A DNA stretch of 38,223 nt from JAVEVF01 sp034005175 (GTDB taxonomy: Bacteria > Actinomycetota > Coriobacteriia > Anaerosomatales > SLCP01), in assembly GCA_034005175.1 (NCBI GenBank), contig JAVEVF010000005.1, positions 1 to 38,223 on the forward strand. Reading direction: 5' to 3'. Within the stretch, counting starts at the first letter, position 1; each line of letters opens with the position of its first letter. Shown one piece after another: positions 13,734 to 22,946 of the stretch. Both the position numbers and the translations under genes were made by a program. The notes under the pieces were generated by a model. That model was not told the origin of the DNA, made no database searches, and saw only the letters and a program-made list of their open reading frames with translations.

Positions 13734-14041
13734 GCCTGTTCATCGCCTACCTCATCAGCGTGCTGTACGTGGGGCTGAGGGCGACGCAACAGTTGAACGT
13801 GGTCCATGACCGATACAAGCTGGTGCTGCCCACCAGTCTGTTGATGGCGGTCGCGGACTACTACATCATCAACGCCGTCGTGTCGCAGTCCCCGTGGGTC
13901 ATCCTGTCGTTCGGGCTGGGTGGTGCCACGGGGTGCTGTATCAGCATGCAAGTCAACAAGTTCATCAAACGGAGGAAGGATGCACTACCGTCCCAAAGTG
14001 TATGTGATCGGGGGTCTGCGCAAACTGGAGAAGTACCATGA
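13730..14041 (+). CDS. Integral membrane protein (103 aa)
   Basis: ATGA overlap with the HTH gene. Three hydrophobic segments are visible: LFIAYLISVLYVGLRA, then VLPTSLLMAVADYYIINAVV, and SPWVILSFGLGGATGCCISM. A basic cluster (KFIKRRKD) and a polar tail follow, which suggests a cytoplasmic C-terminus. Similar three-helix membrane proteins are common near the ends of early phage operons. The function is unknown. Confidence 0.65.
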   Translation: MSLFIAYLISVLYVGLRATQQLNVVHDRYKLVLPTSLLMAVADYYIINAVVSQSPWVILSFGLGGATGCCISMQVNKFIKRRKDALPSQSVCDRGSAQTGEVP

Positions 14042-14054
14042 CGATGCGCTCTGA
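13980..14054 (+). CDS. Possible 24-aa peptide
   Basis: The ATG at 13980 has a strong, well-spaced ribosome site (GGAGG at 13971-13975) inside the 3' end of the membrane protein gene. It encodes MHYRPKVYVIGGLRKLEKYH plus four more residues, ending at 14054. It may be a genuine small gene or may serve to carry ribosomes to the next start at 14038. Confidence 0.35.
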   Translation: MHYRPKVYVIGGLRKLEKYHDDAL

Positions 14055-14343
14055 GGCACTGGAGGAGTTCACGCATGCGATGACGATGGAGGTGCAGGCA
14101 TCCCGACCGGGCCTGCCCTACGTCTTCGTGTGCGGGATGCACGAGGCGGCGGTGGAGTTCTGCCGCAGCCGTGGTGTCCACCCCTCACTGTTCAAGCCGG
14201 TCGTGTGCTGGCCCAACCTCGCAGGCTACGGCATCAAGCACCGATACAAGCTGTGGCTGGTGCGTGGGTACAGTCAGGTGGAGGACATCGACCGCATCAT
14301 CCGACGCGCCAAGTCCTTTGGGTTCGAGGTGAAGTATGCGTGA
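14038..14343 (+). CDS. Hypothetical protein (101 aa)
   Basis: The ATG at 14038 follows GGAG at 14027-14030. The fold looks alpha/beta: LPYVFVCGMHEAAVEFCRSR, then YGIKHRYKLWLVRGYSQVED and IDRIIRRAKSFGFEVKYA. The alternation of strands and helices and the repeated short hydrophobic strands suggest a small domain that binds a ligand or nucleic acid; no family is recognised. It is the last sizeable rightward gene. Confidence 0.6.
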   Translation: MTMRSEALEEFTHAMTMEVQASRPGLPYVFVCGMHEAAVEFCRSRGVHPSLFKPVVCWPNLAGYGIKHRYKLWLVRGYSQVEDIDRIIRRAKSFGFEVKYA

Positions 14344-14416
14344 GTCACTTCCTGACGGCCATCGCTGCGGTGGGTCATGCACCAACGTGATGCACCTTCA
14401 CCAGCACAGGCTGTAA
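14336..14416 (+). CDS. Possible 26-aa Cys/His peptide
   Basis: The ATG at 14336 overlaps the end of the previous gene and has GAGGTG 5-6 bases upstream. The peptide begins MRESLPDGHRCGGSCTNVMH and ends LHQHRL, with two cysteines and four histidines. It fills most of the gap before the terminator. The small size makes this tentative. Confidence 0.3.
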   Translation: MRESLPDGHRCGGSCTNVMHLHQHRL

Positions 14417-14421
14417 CGAAG

Positions 14422-14447
14422 AAGCCCCGCTCTTGCGGGGCTTTCTC
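14422..14447. terminator. Bidirectional terminator between convergent operons
   Basis: AAGCCCCGC (14422-14430), loop TCTT, GCGGGGCTT (14435-14443), with T-rich sequence on the rightward side and CTTCGTT on the leftward side. It lies exactly between the last rightward gene and the last leftward gene, so it stops both transcripts. Confidence 0.9.
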
Positions 14448-14449
14448 GT

Positions 14450-15079
14450 CTATGTGGTGAAGAACCCCTCGGGGTGTATGGCGTAGACGCCGTTGCCTGG
14501 AGTCACACTGGAGGGCGTCGCTCCACTGCTTTCTGTCGGAGCAATCGAATCCCACCGGACAATGCGGTGTAGGATCGACAGTGGTGCGAAGATGCGCCAC
14601 AACGGGCCGCCGCTGTTCGTGATCGGACGAACCGGCGTGGTGCCTGTACCCGTGGTAATCGACACGGCCAGGACGTAGGGTGTGCCGGCAGTGAGGGCTA
14701 CGGGCGATGCGAACGGCATGCGGTACTCACCCTGCACCGTGCTCGGTCCCACGGTCGGGATGTCCGCACCACTCAGCACGATAGTGCCCGTCCGCCCATT
14801 GACGCTGGCCACGGCTCCACCGCCGCCACCACCGCCACCGCCCGCTGTGCCTGCACGGTAGAACCGCTTCAGCACTTCGAGCACATCGCGGACTGTGTTC
14901 ACGGGCTGACCCAGGGCGTCCGGCTTCGGCTCGCCCGTCTTCAGCATCGCATCCAATTGCTTGCGCAGCGTGAGCAGATCGGCCGCAGGCTTCGTTGCCT
15001 CCTCGCCATACCGGCGGTTGACGTTGAAGTCGTTGACCATTGCCTCTTGGTTCAGGAAGCTGGTCACTTCACTTGTCAT
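14450..15079 (-). CDS. Short tail fiber/appendage protein (209 aa)
   Basis: The start is the ATG at 15079, with GGAGG upstream inside the lysozyme 3' end. Residues 1-85 are helical (MTSEVTSFLNQEAMVNDF, then LLTLRKQLDAML, VRDVLEVLKRFYRA). A run of nine glycines follows, then ASVNGRTGTIVLSGADIPTV, a motif recurring in phage tail fibers. The remaining ~100 residues are beta-rich. It is the promoter-distal gene of the structural operon, where T7-like phages place the fiber, but it is far shorter than T7 gp17 (553 aa). It may be an adaptor for the larger appendage proteins encoded at 33371-36081. Confidence 0.65.
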   Translation of the reverse strand: MTSEVTSFLNQEAMVNDFNVNRRYGEEATKPAADLLTLRKQLDAMLKTGEPKPDALGQPVNTVRDVLEVLKRFYRAGTAGGGGGGGGGAVASVNGRTGTIVLSGADIPTVGPSTVQGEYRMPFASPVALTAGTPYVLAVSITTGTGTTPVRPITNSGGPLWRIFAPLSILHRIVRWDSIAPTESSGATPSSVTPGNGVYAIHPEGFFTT

Positions 15080-15731
15080 CTTCCATCGCCTCCGCTCGCT
15101 CAAACACCTCACGGCTGCGCCGCAGCCAGCCCTTCAGGAACTTCTTGTTGTTGCCACGCTTCGCGGTCTTCTCGTAGAACTTATCCACCTCGGCCTTCAG
15201 CTTCGCAGCATCTACCTTCTCGACGGCAGCCAGGGTCTTCGGCCCCAGGTGGCCATCAACCTCGACACCAGCCGCACGCTGTAGTGTGCGAATCGCCTGG
15301 GCCGGACCGGCGTTGACGGATAGGCTGGCCATCATCACGCCGAGCTTGTCGGGCAACTGGTGGATGCCGGGTGCCTTGATGTATTCGTCATGGAAGAACT
15401 GCCGAGCCTTGGTGCGGTCCACCGTCTCGAAGTCCTCATCACTGTAGGCTTCCCATGCCTTCTGCGTGACGCCGTAGCGAGTGTACCCGCCGGCATCATC
15501 CGGGTCATTCACGATGTCGCCCTCGATCTCCTGGATGTAGTCGAGCGCAGCCTTGGTTGCATTGGGTGTCACAGTTGTCTCCGGGTGCTTGAGGGGTGGG
15601 GTTGGTCCCTGCTGCGCGGCACGGCCGGCGGCTACGAGGGACGACAGTAGGTTGTGCTTCTGCTGGACAGGCTGGACAGGCTGCTCAGTCTTGCGACCGG
15701 CAGCCTCCAGGATTTGGTTGAGTATGCTCAC
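15069..15731 (-). CDS. GH108-type lysozyme with peptidoglycan-binding domain (220 aa)
   Basis: The catalytic region reads YIQEIEGDIVNDPDDAGGYT followed by RYGVT, the GH108 N-acetylmuramidase signature (catalytic Glu in EGD). It continues to FFHDEYIKAPGIHQLP and MMASLSVNAGPAQAIRTLQR. The C-terminal part (GVEVDGHLGPKTLAAVE) is a peptidoglycan-binding repeat. An extra ~60 residues precede the enzyme, with no signal peptide. The start is GTG at 15731, overlapping the previous stop. It lies among virion protein genes and 21 kb from the holin, so it may be the virion lysozyme, the lysis enzyme, or both; no other endolysin is in the window. Confidence 0.88.
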   Translation of the reverse strand: MSILNQILEAAGRKTEQPVQPVQQKHNLLSSLVAAGRAAQQGPTPPLKHPETTVTPNATKAALDYIQEIEGDIVNDPDDAGGYTRYGVTQKAWEAYSDEDFETVDRTKARQFFHDEYIKAPGIHQLPDKLGVMMASLSVNAGPAQAIRTLQRAAGVEVDGHLGPKTLAAVEKVDAAKLKAEVDKFYEKTAKRGNNKKFLKGWLRRSREVFERAEAMEDDK

Positions 15732-17539
15732 TGGCCCATTGCCTCCATTTCAGCGAGGATGTCGGTGATGTCATTGCCCTGACCGAACCGCTTGTTCAGC
15801 ACACGCAGGCCGGTGGACAGGCGGCGGATGCCTAGGTTGATCGCGTCCCGCTGCGCCTGCGGCAGGCTGGCGATGCTCTCCGGCTTCACCGTGATGGTGC
15901 CCGCCTTCAAATCAACCACCCACTCCGGCGTTACACCAGCCGTGCGCCCATTCAGTTCGACCAGCAGTGACCGTGCGTAGTTGCGAGTGTTGACCACTAC
16001 CGTCTGGTCGATCTCACCCTTGCGCCCACTGGCATCGAGGAAGGCCGGGAAGTTCGGGGAGTCCATCGCATCCACGACATCGGCCCAGGCCGTGCCGCTC
16101 TGCGCCGCATACGGCGACTTGATGGTGGCCACGATGTAGTCGGCAGCACCACGCTTCGCCTGCTCTGGCAGGTTGGCGTAGGTGTCCACCAGACCACGGG
16201 TCACCTGTGCCTGTGCCCGCTCACCCTGACGCTGCGCTGCCGGATCGGCAGACCCCGATCCCTCACGGGCCTTTACCAGCGGGGCGAACGGGTCACCACC
16301 AGCCGCACCCTTTAGGTTGCGAGCCTGGAACTGGCTGAACTGCTGGAGAACCTGGTAGCCCAGGCCCGGCTGCTCGCCCGGTGCCGGTGGTGCGAACACG
16401 GTGTCCATCATCGTCGGGCCGAGCACGTTCGAGAACGGCAGGATGATCTGCTGGATCACCTCAGGTGCAGAGCCGAACTCCTTGTAGATGTCACGGGCCG
16501 TCAGCGCCTTGAACAGGCGGTTCTGTGCTTCAATCGACGTGGTGGTGGCACCCTTGTTCAGCGCCTCCTGCGCATTGTCGAGCAGGGCGAACACTGCGCC
16601 ATACTGCTTCTCGACTTCCGCCGGATCATACAGACCTTCGTCCTCCATGATCTTCTGCTGAAGCTGGAGGCGGGTGTCAGCGAGCCGCTGCGCACGCACC
16701 TCGACAGGCTCCGTGCCGGTGAGGGCAAGCTGCACCGCGCTCGTGGCGCTGGCTGCGAACACAGGACGCAGACCGCGACGAATCTCCTCCTGTGCCACCT
16801 CACGCTGTGCTGCGTTTAGGTCGCGGCGGTTCTGGAGCGTCTTCAGGGCGCGCTCACCAGCGGTGAACTCCTGAATCTGTGGGCCGAAGCGCATATTGTA
16901 GTCCGCCTGCAATGCCTCAGGCGGCATGTTGACCGGGACCGAGATGCCCTGGCTGCGGTAGAATGTGCGCAGCGCATCGTCCTCGGCCTTGGCCTTGTCA
17001 CGCTCGGCTGCCTCATCACGGAAGTGGACGTCGGTCTTCGTGCGGTAGTCCACCAGCTTACCGCTGGCGACCAGGGCCTCCAGGCCATACTCCGGGTACT
17101 TCTTCAGGAACTCGATGCGATGCTTGCGCATGGCAAGGTCGAGCTTGCGCTCGCGGTCCTTCTCGGGGATGGACTCCAGCAGGGTGCCCACACGCGACCG
17201 CTCCGCTGCGATCTTCTCCAGGCCAGCCTTTGCCTCCGGCGACATGGACACACCCAGTTCATCCTCTGTGGTGTCCACGACGGCAGCGACCTTCTCCTGC
17301 GGGCTGTCGCTGAGTACCTGGAACTGAATCTCCTCCTGCTCCAGGGCAGCCGTATTGGCTGCCTTCGCCATATCAGCCTTCAGCTTGTCCTCCTTCGCAC
17401 CGGCCACATTCTTCACGAGGTTGCCGACCAGTCGGCCCAGGCCGCCGAAGTCCACCTGGGTCAACTGTGTGCGTCCGACAGTGTTCACCGTGGGTTCTGG
17501 GCCGGCTGCGCTCTGGTTCGATACGTTGATACCAGCCAT
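15728..17539 (-). CDS. Internal virion protein, gp15-like (603 aa)
   Basis: It starts MAGINVSNQSAAGPEPTVNT and is almost entirely helical, rich in Ala, Glu, Lys and Arg (AERSRVGTLLESIPEKDRER and similar). Size and position, between the very large protein and the lysozyme, match the T7 gp15 type of ejection protein, which forms a channel across the cell envelope during DNA entry. No catalytic motif is visible. The ATG overlaps the stop of the 1512-aa gene. Assignment rests on composition, length and gene order. Confidence 0.7.
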   Translation of the reverse strand: MAGINVSNQSAAGPEPTVNTVGRTQLTQVDFGGLGRLVGNLVKNVAGAKEDKLKADMAKAANTAALEQEEIQFQVLSDSPQEKVAAVVDTTEDELGVSMSPEAKAGLEKIAAERSRVGTLLESIPEKDRERKLDLAMRKHRIEFLKKYPEYGLEALVASGKLVDYRTKTDVHFRDEAAERDKAKAEDDALRTFYRSQGISVPVNMPPEALQADYNMRFGPQIQEFTAGERALKTLQNRRDLNAAQREVAQEEIRRGLRPVFAASATSAVQLALTGTEPVEVRAQRLADTRLQLQQKIMEDEGLYDPAEVEKQYGAVFALLDNAQEALNKGATTTSIEAQNRLFKALTARDIYKEFGSAPEVIQQIILPFSNVLGPTMMDTVFAPPAPGEQPGLGYQVLQQFSQFQARNLKGAAGGDPFAPLVKAREGSGSADPAAQRQGERAQAQVTRGLVDTYANLPEQAKRGAADYIVATIKSPYAAQSGTAWADVVDAMDSPNFPAFLDASGRKGEIDQTVVVNTRNYARSLLVELNGRTAGVTPEWVVDLKAGTITVKPESIASLPQAQRDAINLGIRRLSTGLRVLNKRFGQGNDITDILAEMEAMGQ

Positions 17540-20500
17540 TACTTGTCTCCGTCAGTGCCCGTCAGTAGGGCTTTGATATCCAGCATGATGTCCAACTGCT
17601 CCACAAGCTTGTCACTTCCGGGGAAGGGGTTGCGCCGAACGTAGTCGCGCGCATCCTCGCCGAACATGAGGTGACCCTTGGAGTCATCCTTGAAGTCGCG
17701 GGTCAGAATCTCCGCAAACCGTGCGCTCTGCGTCACGTCCATCGACCCCACCAACTGCGACAGGTGGCCGAAGTAGACGCGCTGCTGCGCCGGGGTGAGG
17801 GCTGCGTTGTACGTGATTGCGTGCTCCTCGAAGTTCTGCCACACCTGGGCGGGGGTGACCCCATCCTCTGCCGCCATGCGGCGCAGCATCGGACCCATCC
17901 ACTTGAACGTCTCGTCGGCGTGGGCCTTCAGGTTGTTGTCTGTGTCACCCATCGCGCCACGGAACGGACCCCAGTAGTCGGCCTGAGCCGCACGAAGCTG
18001 TGCCTCACCCTGACTCCTGAAGCCGGCAGCAGCAGCCACCGCCTCACCCTTCGACACCTCGACCAGGGCACGACCCTTCGAGTCGTACTTCATGCCGAGG
18101 TTGTACTGCATGAGGGCCTGCATAGCGTGGTTGCTCACCGGGAAGCGGGACAGGAAGTCCTTGCTGATCTGGAGCGCCTTGTCGTCGGCAGGCATATCAA
18201 CCTTCCCAATGACATTATACGCGAACTGGGCGGACTTTGCAAGGTTGCCGATGAACCCGACTGATGCCATGTTGGACGGCAGGTTGCTGATGCCACCCTC
18301 CGACAGCCCCAGGATGGAACCGATCAGGCCGGCACCGTCAATGGCCTCCTGCTTGAGGTTGGACATTGGCGACACCGCGCCGCTGTAGTCGATCTCGGCC
18401 TGCTTGTCGCCAGTGGCGGCGCGGATGCCGGCCGTGAACAGTGTGCCCAGGATGCCCTGGAGACAGGCGTAGCGCACGGCAGACGGAATCTTGATGTCGA
18501 GCTTCTGCTCGATAGCGTCGAGCGCCGAGACGAAGCCATAGCCTGTGGTGCCGTAGGCCATCAACTGGATGCCAGCCATGCGGGCCTTGGTCTTGGCGTC
18601 AAAGCTTGACTCCAGGAACAGCAGGCGGCTCATCGCCTTTAACTGCGCCGAGTAGAACTGGAACACCGCACCGAGCATACCACGCTGGATGCGCAGGACA
18701 CCGCCACGGTTCATGTGCTGCTGCAAGGCCGAGGCCAGTCCGTTCACGACGGTGAAGTCCTCGCTGCTCTTGGGCAGACGGCCCCGCTCCTTCAGGAAGG
18801 TGTTGCGTGCCATCAGCCATGCGCTGCGCGCTTCGGTGGCGACCGCCGGGTCGTAACCTAGGGCACCGAGCATACTGCGGGCGGAGCGGATCGCCTTGCC
18901 GGCGTAGCCCAGGCCCACTGCGGACGTGTGCGACAAGGTGTCGATGTCCGCACCGTGCGCCTTGGCGAGGGAGAAGTAGCCCGACTGGCGGAAGTCCTTC
19001 AGTAGGGCACGGGCCTCCGCAGCCGACCAGCCCCAACGGCTGGCAGCGAACAGCGCCGCTTCCTCGTTGAGCTTCGCCATGCTGGTGACCACCTTGCTAC
19101 CTGCACCCGCCTTCAGAACCGGGGACATGGCTGCCTGGAGCACGACCATTTCCTGGAACGCACGACCACTGGCAATGTAGCCGAATGCCCCCGGCTGCGC
19201 CAGGAAGCTCGGGATGTTCGCCGTTTGGATAAACAACTGCCGGAGCGGGTGACCCTGGAGGTAACCCGCGAAGCCCACAGTCTTCAGCATGCGGCTGACA
19301 TGGCTGGTCTGCCCCGCCACCTCACGACCAATAGCCATCATCGGGCCGGCGTTGGTGCCGAAGAACAGGTCGGCAATCGCGTTGCGGGCACGGCTGATCG
19401 CGCGGGTTTCGAGCAGGCTGCCCTCAGTGCCCGTGACAGCACGCACGTGGCTCCAGCGAGCCAGGGCCTCACGGTACTGCTGGTCGTCGGTCATGCCAAG
19501 ACGGGCGAGATCACGGTTTGGCTGGAACAGTTCACGCGGGACCGGCTCTGCCAGCGCCAGATCAAACTGCTCACCCCACGTGTTGCGGAGATATTGCTGC
19601 TCGCTGCGCGCCCACAGGCCAACACCCTTGCCGGTGGCGGCAGAGTTGACGAGTGACTGGAGGCGATCCTCCGGCGACGCCATGCGGGTGCCGCCTGCCA
19701 GATCGGTGAGGACCGTAGGCCGGCGCGTGCCGGTGTTCAGCAAACCCTGGTGCGCCATCGCACGCAGTTCGCTGACGCTGCCCGCCGTAGTGCTGCCGGC
19801 GAGTTCAACGGCCGGACGCGAGCGGATGTTGTTGTTGGTGAAGTGGCGCAGGACTTCCGCCGTCTCGGTGGCAGCCTTCTCGTTGTTCGCACCGTAGCGT
19901 GCAACCCACACACCAGCCTCAACCTCCTCCTCCACAATGCGGGGGAACAGGTACAGACGCGGCATGTAGTTCGGGATGAACGCGGCGATGCCGGTCTGCG
20001 GCAGATCGGTGATGCGTTGGCTGCTGTTGCGGGTGACAACCATGCGGCTTACGCCCGCGATGTCTTCCACCAGTTCGTAGACGCTGTGCTGTGCCGGGTC
20101 CACACGCACGACGTTGCCCGTCGCGGCGTCGATGGCACGGCTGCCGGCGGCTGCCTGAGTCGGGCGGGCAAAGGTCTTGCCGACACCCTGGATGTCCGCC
20201 TGCATATAGCCCTCGCTCACGGCGATGCCACGGGCAGTGCTGTCCTTCACGCGGTAGGCTTCATCGGCTGCTTTCATGTAGGCAACACCCGCCTCTGCCT
20301 GCTTCGGCGAGAGGCCAGCCTGGATGAACTCGTTGTATGTGGCGTTGGCCGTACCCCGGCCCTCAATGCTGGCGATGTAGTCGAGCACACCTGTGCGCTC
20401 CTTGATCGACAGGTTGCGCATCGGGGTCAGGATGTTAATCATCTGCACGGCAGCAGCCTCAGTGCGCAGGGCAGCCTCGGTGCTCATATTCTGCGCAGCC

Positions 20501-22077
20501 GGCGTCAGGCTCACACCCTTGCCGAACGGGTTGCCGAGCTTGGTCGCAATGTCACGCCACATGCCCCCGGCGCGGATTGTGTCGGCGATTCCCGGATCGG
20601 ACAAGTCCCAGTAGTGAGTGTTCTGCGCACGCAGGACGAAGCCGTTGCCGGTGGACTCGACGGTCGTCGCATACGGCACCTGGGAGGCGAACGCCTGGGC
20701 CTGGGCCTGGGTGCGGAACGGCGTGCCGCCACTCTGACCGATAGTCATATTCACCCGCCAGCCATCCTCCACGAACTCATAGCTTGAATCCATGAGGCGC
20801 TGCGACATGGCGCTGCGAACGGCGGCAAGGCCGCGCTCTGCGGACACCACCTGATCCATCGGGTCGATGAACTGGGAGGGTAGGAAGGGTCGGCCACTCT
20901 GGCGCGGCACGAACAGGGAGCCTACAACCTGTTCCGGCGTGGTGCCGAGCCGGCGCAGGGCGTCGTCGGCGTTGTTGGAGCCGAGCGCACTGACCAGCCG
21001 CTCCGCGCCCTTGGGCGTGCGTGCTGCGACGTTGGCCACAGACGTACCCGGCAGGGCCGGAGCACTGTCTACGACGCGAAACTCGCCCTCCAGCGTGGCT
21101 CCACGGCGCACGCGGGGACCTGTGCCCGCAGTGGGAGCGCCACGCGGGATGAACTCGCCCTCCAGGCCCTCGTTGGCCTTGCCCGGCAGCCCATGCCCCT
21201 GCTTGGCCGGGTCCAGCCAGCCCTTGCCGGCACGGATCAGCTTCTCGAATGGGACGAACAGCAGGGCGAAGCCGGCGGCGTCGAGCGCCACATCCAGGTT
21301 CGCGTTGGTGACCTCGCGGTTGGGGTCTTCGATGCCATCGAACACCAGCCTCAACGCTTCGGCGGCGTCATACTGGGTCCAGGTGTTGCTGCGGATGGAG
21401 GCCAGCATGCTGTCAGCCCACTTCCGGCGGTCGTCGCCCTTCAGCCCGTAGGCATATTGGCGAATCTGCTGGATGTAGGTATTCGGATCGGTGGCGCTGT
21501 CCCAGATCGGGGCGTCGGGAAACTGGTCACGGATGATGTTGTTCATCTTGACGACGAAGCTGCCCGGCGTGAACGCCGAAGTGATGAATCCGGCCGTCAT
21601 GCCCGCGCCCGCCTTCCAGCGGTCGAGAGGCTTGTCCAGGCCATAGCCGGTGAGGGCATCGAGTTCCTGGATGTAACGCTCCGAGTAGTAGCTCGCCGCC
21701 TCCTGGCGGTCAGCGACATACTGGCGGTAGTCCATTGTGAAGATCGGCTCGGCGTCATCCGCCTGCAACTCCTCCACCATCGCGGCCTTGGCAGCCTCGG
21801 GGGAGTAGTTGCCGTGAGCCTTGGCGAGCGGGGCCAGCCCTTCGACCGTCGCCTCCGGGTTCTCCAGGTCCGATTCCGCCTGCCGCAGCAGGTAGGCGTC
21901 GGTACGCTCCTGCACACCCGCGACGATCTCGTCGTAGGTCAGACCCTCACCACCCTCACGCAGGAAGGCATCGACCTCTTGGGACAGGGTACGGTCCTCA
22001 ATGGGATTGGTTGCCGGCAGTGCCGGCTCCATCACCCCGGAGACATCCATCTGTGGTGCTTCGTTCTGGAAGTCCAT
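17539..22077 (-). CDS. Large internal virion protein, gp16-like (1512 aa)
   Basis: This is the largest gene in the window. Its length (T7 gp16 is 1318 aa) and its place after the small gp14-like protein indicate the major ejection protein, released into the cell with the DNA. It has acidic N-terminal helices, a hydrophobic patch near residue 150 (GMTAGFITSAFTPGSFVVKM), and long helical and glycine-containing stretches. I see no lytic transglycosylase motif like that at the T7 gp16 N-terminus; the muralytic job may be done by the adjacent lysozyme. The start overlaps the previous stop by one base. A promoter-like site lies inside at 18214-18242. Confidence 0.75.
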   Translation of the reverse strand: MDFQNEAPQMDVSGVMEPALPATNPIEDRTLSQEVDAFLREGGEGLTYDEIVAGVQERTDAYLLRQAESDLENPEATVEGLAPLAKAHGNYSPEAAKAAMVEELQADDAEPIFTMDYRQYVADRQEAASYYSERYIQELDALTGYGLDKPLDRWKAGAGMTAGFITSAFTPGSFVVKMNNIIRDQFPDAPIWDSATDPNTYIQQIRQYAYGLKGDDRRKWADSMLASIRSNTWTQYDAAEALRLVFDGIEDPNREVTNANLDVALDAAGFALLFVPFEKLIRAGKGWLDPAKQGHGLPGKANEGLEGEFIPRGAPTAGTGPRVRRGATLEGEFRVVDSAPALPGTSVANVAARTPKGAERLVSALGSNNADDALRRLGTTPEQVVGSLFVPRQSGRPFLPSQFIDPMDQVVSAERGLAAVRSAMSQRLMDSSYEFVEDGWRVNMTIGQSGGTPFRTQAQAQAFASQVPYATTVESTGNGFVLRAQNTHYWDLSDPGIADTIRAGGMWRDIATKLGNPFGKGVSLTPAAQNMSTEAALRTEAAAVQMINILTPMRNLSIKERTGVLDYIASIEGRGTANATYNEFIQAGLSPKQAEAGVAYMKAADEAYRVKDSTARGIAVSEGYMQADIQGVGKTFARPTQAAAGSRAIDAATGNVVRVDPAQHSVYELVEDIAGVSRMVVTRNSSQRITDLPQTGIAAFIPNYMPRLYLFPRIVEEEVEAGVWVARYGANNEKAATETAEVLRHFTNNNIRSRPAVELAGSTTAGSVSELRAMAHQGLLNTGTRRPTVLTDLAGGTRMASPEDRLQSLVNSAATGKGVGLWARSEQQYLRNTWGEQFDLALAEPVPRELFQPNRDLARLGMTDDQQYREALARWSHVRAVTGTEGSLLETRAISRARNAIADLFFGTNAGPMMAIGREVAGQTSHVSRMLKTVGFAGYLQGHPLRQLFIQTANIPSFLAQPGAFGYIASGRAFQEMVVLQAAMSPVLKAGAGSKVVTSMAKLNEEAALFAASRWGWSAAEARALLKDFRQSGYFSLAKAHGADIDTLSHTSAVGLGYAGKAIRSARSMLGALGYDPAVATEARSAWLMARNTFLKERGRLPKSSEDFTVVNGLASALQQHMNRGGVLRIQRGMLGAVFQFYSAQLKAMSRLLFLESSFDAKTKARMAGIQLMAYGTTGYGFVSALDAIEQKLDIKIPSAVRYACLQGILGTLFTAGIRAATGDKQAEIDYSGAVSPMSNLKQEAIDGAGLIGSILGLSEGGISNLPSNMASVGFIGNLAKSAQFAYNVIGKVDMPADDKALQISKDFLSRFPVSNHAMQALMQYNLGMKYDSKGRALVEVSKGEAVAAAAGFRSQGEAQLRAAQADYWGPFRGAMGDTDNNLKAHADETFKWMGPMLRRMAAEDGVTPAQVWQNFEEHAITYNAALTPAQQRVYFGHLSQLVGSMDVTQSARFAEILTRDFKDDSKGHLMFGEDARDYVRRNPFPGSDKLVEQLDIMLDIKALLTGTDGDK
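18214..18242 (-). promoter_or_regulatory. Promoter-like site inside the gp16-like gene
   Basis: Leftward -35 TTGCAA (18242-18237, 4 of 6), 17-bp spacer, perfect -10 TATAAT (18219-18214). It would boost the gp15-like, lysozyme and fiber genes. Moderate support because it lies in coding sequence. Confidence 0.45.
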
Positions 22078-22481
22078 TATCCGTTCACCATGCCTGCAAT
22101 CTGTGCGACACTGCCTGCAATCGCGGCGTTGCCCTGGTGACGATCAGCCCGATTCAGGTAACGCAGACGCTCTGCGTTCAACTGGTCGATACTGTTGGCA
22201 AACTGGAAGTTAATCGCCTGATTGGTGCCGAGCGCGGAGAGCGCACCCTGCACACCCGAGCTTCCCTGCACGCCAGCGTTGGAGCCGGCAGCGAAAATCT
22301 GGGCAGCATTGATACGGTTCTGGCGCAGCGCACTGGCGCGCTCGCGCTGGCCGCGCACAGCCTCGATACGCTCCGCACGCTGGTTGGCGCGGCGCTGTTC
22401 CTTGCGAGCACGGCTGCTCTCGTAGGCGCTGTAGCCGACAGCCACGGCACCCACAACAGCAGCGGAAACGATTGCAGCCAT
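22077..22481 (-). CDS. Small internal virion protein, gp14-like (134 aa)
   Basis: The N-terminus is hydrophobic (AAIVSAAVVGAVAVGYSAYE), followed by a basic helical stretch (SSRARKEQRRANQRAERIEA) and a Gly/Ala/Asn-rich C-terminus (FAAGSNAGVQGSSGVQGALS, ending IAGSVAQIAGMVNG). This pattern is typical of T7 gp14-type proteins, which insert in the outer membrane during ejection. GAGGAG precedes the ATG. Its stop overlaps the start of the 1512-aa gene, as expected for co-assembled core proteins. Confidence 0.75.
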   Translation of the reverse strand: MAAIVSAAVVGAVAVGYSAYESSRARKEQRRANQRAERIEAVRGQRERASALRQNRINAAQIFAAGSNAGVQGSSGVQGALSALGTNQAINFQFANSIDQLNAERLRYLNRADRHQGNAAIAGSVAQIAGMVNG

Positions 22482-22484
22482 ACT

Positions 22485-22946
22485 TTACTCCTCGTCGGGT
22501 GCGACGAACTCAAACAGTTCTGCCTCCACCTCAGCCAGCGTGGTGCCAGCGGTGGCGCAGACAGTGGCCCATACCACATCGGTGTGGCAGTGGCCGAGCC
22601 GGCGGATGCCGGCGGCAGATGGGAAGACCAGCGGGGCCGTCAAGCGGGCGCAGCCCTTCTCCGTCAAGACCGAGATTTCGCCTTCGATCAGGAACGTGAG
22701 GCTGGCCCGCTTGTGGACCGCACCAGTCAGAGTGGTTCCAGCCGGGCAGCGCATGGTGCGCGTGTACAGGCCGTCAACGAGGTGGTGCTCCAGGTCAGCT
22801 TCGGCCTGGGGAGCTTCAAGCAACTGCTCCTCCACCCAGTTGATGTAGTCCCGTAACCGGGTCCGGCGCTCGGCCGGGGGCAGGGACTCAGTGGCAATGG
22901 CAGCGGGGAGGAACTCCCCGGCGTTGGCCTGTATGATGCCCGACAT
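22485..22946 (-). CDS. Cupin-like phage protein (153 aa)
   Basis: After a helical N-terminus (PPAERRTRLRDYINWVEEQL) the protein is a run of short beta strands: YTRTMRCPAGTTLTGAVHK, ASLTFLIEGEISVLTEKG and HCHTDVVWATVCAT. The spacing resembles a single-domain cupin, with H and E residues that could bind metal, but the sequence is diverged. It lies between tail-tube B and the internal virion genes. Similar proteins occur here in other podoviruses with no known role. Both ends abut neighbours closely (1-3 bases), so it is translated with them. Confidence 0.6.
   Translation of the reverse strand: MSGIIQANAGEFLPAAIATESLPPAERRTRLRDYINWVEEQLLEAPQAEADLEHHLVDGLYTRTMRCPAGTTLTGAVHKRASLTFLIEGEISVLTEKGCARLTAPLVFPSAAGIRRLGHCHTDVVWATVCATAGTTLAEVEAELFEFVAPDEE

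Noticed and set aside
19750..20787. Rightward open frame (345 codons) inside the 1512-aa virion gene
   Set aside because: Antisense shadow of a continuous gene, with no ribosome site or recognisable motif.
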